Of a stretch of 16,914 nucleotides of DNA, positions 13,581-16,914 are shown piece by piece. The notes under the pieces are model-generated. The model was not told the origin of the DNA. It saw only the letters and a list, made by a program, of their open reading frames with translations, and searched no databases. How positions within the stretch are numbered: position 1 is the stretch's first letter; every line of letters starts with the position of its first letter. The position numbers and the translations under genes are program-made. The DNA comes from Bacteroidales bacterium (GTDB taxonomy: Bacteria > Bacteroidota > Bacteroidia > Bacteroidales > UBA4181), in NCBI GenBank assembly GCA_031259205.1, contig JAIRLS010000232.1, positions 1-16,914 of the forward strand, written 5' to 3'.

Positions 13581-16500
13581 TCAATACAGGAAGGCTGTTT
13601 TCCGGCTGATTTCTGCGGTACTTTTCACCGGAATCAGTGTGAATCCCCAACTGTAGTCCCTGTTGGCAGGGATGAGATGCTCCGGCGTGGGACGCGCTCC
13701 CCAACTGTCGTATCCTCCCACCCCCTGCTGCTTCATGTCGATACATACTTCCACGAAGTTGCGCGGGCGGACGTCATTGATATGCGTCATTTTCCGAAGT
13801 CTGTTTTTTGCCTTTTCCGGATTTTTGTTGGCTATTTCTTCCGGAGAATAATTTTTCCATTGATAGTCGCGGGTAGATTCTTCCGAGTCAAAATCTTCAA
13901 CGGAATTTCTCAAAGCGTTAAATTCCATAACGCTGTCCGCAAGCAGCAGCAGCCCGGCGCCTTTTTCCGTTGTGAGCGTCAGCCAGCGTGTGTCGGTATG
14001 ATGCCCGTTTTCCTGCGGCCTGACGTAGGGGAAATACATCTTTTCGGCTATTGTCCTGTAATGTCCGACAAATGTTCCCGCACGACGGTCGCTGTAATTT
14101 TCTTCGGGGCCGCGTCCCCAATATTGAATGTTTTGCATTCTGTCGGGCATGCGGAACCTCACTCCGACACGCGGAAGTTCCGGTGCGTTCGCTATGGCGG
14201 AAAAATCCGCCCGCACGTGCATTTCCCCGCCCGGATAAATCTTGTATGTCATCACGTAATGGTTGCCGGCGGGTAACAGATAATCGACGACACATACCGT
14301 GGCGTTGTTTTCATTTCTCCATCGGAAGGAGGCCGGAGGGAAGCGCTTGCTTGCGGTTTTCCATATCTGTTGCCGTTCGGGAGCGCCGTTGCCGTAGTCA
14401 TTGTCGGTGGGCGCACGCCAGAAATTAGGCTGTATCCCGAACCCGTCGTAGATATATTCCTGTCCGTCCACTTTGTATGAGGATAGCTGTCCGGTTTTTT
14501 TATCGAAAACGAACGTCGCTTTGGCCGACAGTACGGTTAGTTGATCGTCGGTTTCGGCAACCGTCTTTATTTCCCCCTTGGGGATAAAGTTTTTTCGGGC
14601 GGTTTCGACCGGTAAGCGGAACTGTTCGCGGGCAATAACATGTCCGGCCGGTATCAGGGGAGCGGCTGTTTTGGCGAGCACTTCAAAGTTCAGGAAATAT
14701 TCCTTGCCTGCCTGAAATTTCTGTTCCGGAAGAGGCGCCCTCACGATGGTCGATGTTTGCGGAGCCAGCGACAGGGGCAACACGCCTTCCTTTAATTTAC
14801 CTTCGTCGGACAACACGGTATATTTGACGGTATATTCGGAAAGATCGGTGAAATAGAAACGATTGGTGACTTTTACGTCGCCTTTTTGCAGATGGTCGGC
14901 TTCAAACTTCACGTTTTGATGGACGTATTTCACTTCTGCCATTGCAGGATGGGGGGTACGGTCGGGATTGACCAGCCCGTTGCACAGAAAATTACCGTCA
15001 CTGGGCGCATTGACGCCGAAATCGCCGCCATAAGCCCAGTATCCGCCGTCTTTATCGACCCAAACACCTTGATCCACCCAGTCCCAGATGTAACCGCCGC
15101 CCAAATTGGGGTAACGATAAATGGCTTCCCACTGTTGATAGAGGTTGCCGTTGGAATTGCCCATTGCATGTGAATATTCGGAGGGCACCACAGGACGGTC
15201 GCTACCTTTGAAGCCTGTGTTCTCCAACCATTCCGCCGAAGGGTACTGCCGGACATACATATCGCTGTTCCACTCCCATTGCGCTCTTTCGTAGCAAACC
15301 GGACGTTGCATGTTCCCTTTTTCCTTCTCCTTCACCCACAGGTAAGTCTGATAAAAATTGTAGCCGTTGCCGGCTTCGTTGCCCAGCGACCAGATGGTGA
15401 CGCAGGGATAGTTCTTGTTCCGTTCATACATGTTTACAGTCCTGTCCATGTGCGGCTTCAGCCATTCGGGGTTGTTGCCCAGCGTCCTCCCCTTGTTCAG
15501 GCTGTAACCCATCCCGTGCGACTCAATATTGGCTTCGTCGTAAACGTACAGGCCATATTCGTCGCACAGTTCGTAAAACCGCCTGCTTTGCGGATAGTGG
15601 CAGAGGCGGACGCTGTTCAGATTGTTCTGTTTCATCAGCGCAAAATCTTTTTTCATCGTTTCCTCCGTTACGTAATGGCCTGTGTAAGGGTCGTGTTCGT
15701 GGATATTGACGCCTTTCAGTTTGACGGGCTGACCGTTCACCTGAAATACCTTATAAGGCTCTCCGTTGGCGTCCTTTTGCGCCGATTCGACAATTTCGAT
15801 CCGGCGAAAACCGACGTGAAACGGCACTGCCTCCACTAATTTCCCGTCCTTGCGGATGCTCATCAGCAGGCGGTACAGGTTCGGCGTTTCGGACGTCCAT
15901 GCGGACACCTCTTTCAGGAGATGGCCAAACCGCACCGTGGAAACGGACTTCCCCTCCAAGCGGACTCTCTCCGATGCGGAACATACGGTGTTACCGTTCC
16001 TGTCCAGCAATTCGTAGCCTGCTTCCCATTCGCCTCCCGCAGAAGATGTGTTCCTGACGTCCATTTCAAGCCTGAAAATGCCGTTGCGATAACTGTCGTC
16101 CAGCGTGGATACCGTGCGGAAATCCTTTAATGCTATCCTGGGCTGCGACCAAAGATATACGTCCCTTTCGATTCCGCTGATGCGCCAAAAATCCTGACAT
16201 TCAAGGTAAGACCCCGTACTCCACCGGAATATCTTAATGGCCAGCACATTTTTACCCGGACGGACATACGGATTAATCAAAAACTCGGCGGTAGTCTTGG
16301 AATCCTCACTGTAACCGACTTCCTGGCCGTTGATATACACATATACTCCTGATTTGGCGCCATCCAGACACAAATAAATATCCCTGTCCGTCCATTCGGC
16401 AGGAATGTCGATGTCCCTGCGATAGACCCCTACCGGATTGGCTTCCGGAAGTTCCGGCGGACAAGGATCGACCGGCTTAAATTCGTAACCGATATTGGTA

Positions 16501-16838
16501 TAAACGGCAACGCCGTATCCCTGCAATTCCCAGTTACCGGGTACTTTTATCTCTTTCCACGAATCAACGGGCGTCGAAACATCGGTGATGCGGTCGGGCA
16601 AATCTTTGTGGGTTTCTGCAAAAAAGAACTTCCAAACGCCGTTGAGCAGCCTGTAATACGGGCTGTTTTCATAACGAAACGTCAATGCGCTCGAACGGTC
16701 GTCATAAGACATGAAAGCGCTGCGGGGATATTCCCTGTTCTTTTCAACTGTCCGGATATCCTGCCAGTAAGGCAATGTTTGCGCGAATACCTGACCGGCA
16801 GAGAAATAAACGACAAGAATAAATATTACCTTTTTCAT
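13581..16838 (-). CDS. Secreted GH2 beta-galactosidase (LacZ type)
   Basis: This enzyme is predicted to release terminal beta-galactose (or a related sugar) from oligosaccharides or host glycans outside the cytoplasm. ATG at 16838 gives 1085 residues; an upstream TTG start would add seven residues ahead of the signal sequence and is less likely. Residues 1-19 form a signal peptide (MKKVIFILVVYFSAGQVFA) with cleavage before QTLPYW and no lipobox Cys. The order is that of long LacZ enzymes: jelly-roll sugar-binding domain (about 60-230, with VPGNWELQGYG), immunoglobulin-like domain, TIM barrel with HEHDPYTGHY, acid/base Glu488 in SLGNEAGN and nucleophile Glu554 in SEYSHAMGNS, then the C-terminal bgal small-chain domain ending with GVGGYDSWGARPTPEHLI. 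It is upstream of priA by 4 bases. A weak TTCCTTTG box lies about 25 bases before the start. Activity on other beta-glycosides cannot be excluded. Confidence 0.93.
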   Translation of the reverse strand: MKKVIFILVVYFSAGQVFAQTLPYWQDIRTVEKNREYPRSAFMSYDDRSSALTFRYENSPYYRLLNGVWKFFFAETHKDLPDRITDVSTPVDSWKEIKVPGNWELQGYGVAVYTNIGYEFKPVDPCPPELPEANPVGVYRRDIDIPAEWTDRDIYLCLDGAKSGVYVYINGQEVGYSEDSKTTAEFLINPYVRPGKNVLAIKIFRWSTGSYLECQDFWRISGIERDVYLWSQPRIALKDFRTVSTLDDSYRNGIFRLEMDVRNTSSAGGEWEAGYELLDRNGNTVCSASERVRLEGKSVSTVRFGHLLKEVSAWTSETPNLYRLLMSIRKDGKLVEAVPFHVGFRRIEIVESAQKDANGEPYKVFQVNGQPVKLKGVNIHEHDPYTGHYVTEETMKKDFALMKQNNLNSVRLCHYPQSRRFYELCDEYGLYVYDEANIESHGMGYSLNKGRTLGNNPEWLKPHMDRTVNMYERNKNYPCVTIWSLGNEAGNGYNFYQTYLWVKEKEKGNMQRPVCYERAQWEWNSDMYVRQYPSAEWLENTGFKGSDRPVVPSEYSHAMGNSNGNLYQQWEAIYRYPNLGGGYIWDWVDQGVWVDKDGGYWAYGGDFGVNAPSDGNFLCNGLVNPDRTPHPAMAEVKYVHQNVKFEADHLQKGDVKVTNRFYFTDLSEYTVKYTVLSDEGKLKEGVLPLSLAPQTSTIVRAPLPEQKFQAGKEYFLNFEVLAKTAAPLIPAGHVIAREQFRLPVETARKNFIPKGEIKTVAETDDQLTVLSAKATFVFDKKTGQLSSYKVDGQEYIYDGFGIQPNFWRAPTDNDYGNGAPERQQIWKTASKRFPPASFRWRNENNATVCVVDYLLPAGNHYVMTYKIYPGGEMHVRADFSAIANAPELPRVGVRFRMPDRMQNIQYWGRGPEENYSDRRAGTFVGHYRTIAEKMYFPYVRPQENGHHTDTRWLTLTTEKGAGLLLLADSVMEFNALRNSVEDFDSEESTRDYQWKNYSPEEIANKNPEKAKNRLRKMTHINDVRPRNFVEVCIDMKQQGVGGYDSWGARPTPEHLIPANRDYSWGFTLIPVKSTAEISRKTAFLY

Positions 16839-16914
16839 GATAGAAACATTTTTTTGCAAAGGAAATCATTTTTCGGGACAAAAAAAACCCGAAGTCCGGT
16901 TCGATAGCTTAATT
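16839..16914. other. Upstream region of the galactosidase gene (partial)
   Basis: On the minus strand, a short GC-rich dyad (CCG-GACTT-CGG) followed by eight T residues lies at about 16879-16899. It could be a weak terminator of a gene beyond the right edge. TTCCTTTG (16863-16856) is one base from the TAnnTTTG promoter box. Both calls are weak, and the region is cut by the window end. Confidence 0.3.

Overview
The window looks like chromosomal DNA from a member of the Bacteroidota, most likely the order Bacteroidales. The first gene ends in a type IX secretion (T9SS) sorting domain and carries BspA-type leucine-rich repeats. Two intergenic sites match the Bacteroidota -7 promoter consensus TAnnTTTG. 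Starts generally lack clear Shine-Dalgarno sequences. A secreted LacZ-type glycoside hydrolase is present. Genus cannot be fixed from the sequence alone; a gut or host-associated lifestyle is an inference from the BspA-like surface protein and the secreted galactosidase.

Layout. 1-3277 (+) holds the 3' part of a very repetitive BspA-like surface protein gene, which runs off the left edge. 3278-3363 is a short convergent spacer full of palindromes. 3364-8321 (-) is a nine-gene block from the spc ribosomal operon: rpsH, rplF, rplR, rpsE, rpmD, rplO, secY, map and infA. 8322-9118 is an 800-base gene-free region. It holds a well-formed promoter for the ribosomal block and then a roughly 485-bp repeat element with imperfect terminal inverted repeats, tandem palindromes, and two inverted copies of a double hairpin with compensatory base changes. 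9119-10105 (+) is an NAD-dependent epimerase-type gene, convergent with a YgjP-like metallopeptidase gene (10117-10851, -). 11129-13576 (-) is priA, and 13581-16838 (-) is a secreted GH2 beta-galactosidase gene lying 4 bases upstream of priA.

How it fits together. The ribosomal block supplies ribosomal proteins, the Sec translocon core, methionine aminopeptidase and IF-1, and is spaced as one transcription unit. It is cut off from its usual neighbours on both sides: rpsN/rplE/rplX and others are missing upstream of rpsH, and rpmJ/rpsM/rpsK/rpsD/rpoA/rplQ are missing downstream of infA. The same palindromic repeat family (arms AGACGCACG / CGTGCGTCT) sits at both ends of the block. This suggests that the cluster was broken by rearrangement at dispersed repeats and that the block now runs from its own promoter. 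The most unusual material in the window is the composite repeat element at 8486-8970 and the LRR gene, whose nearly identical DNA repeats differ mainly at a few codons.
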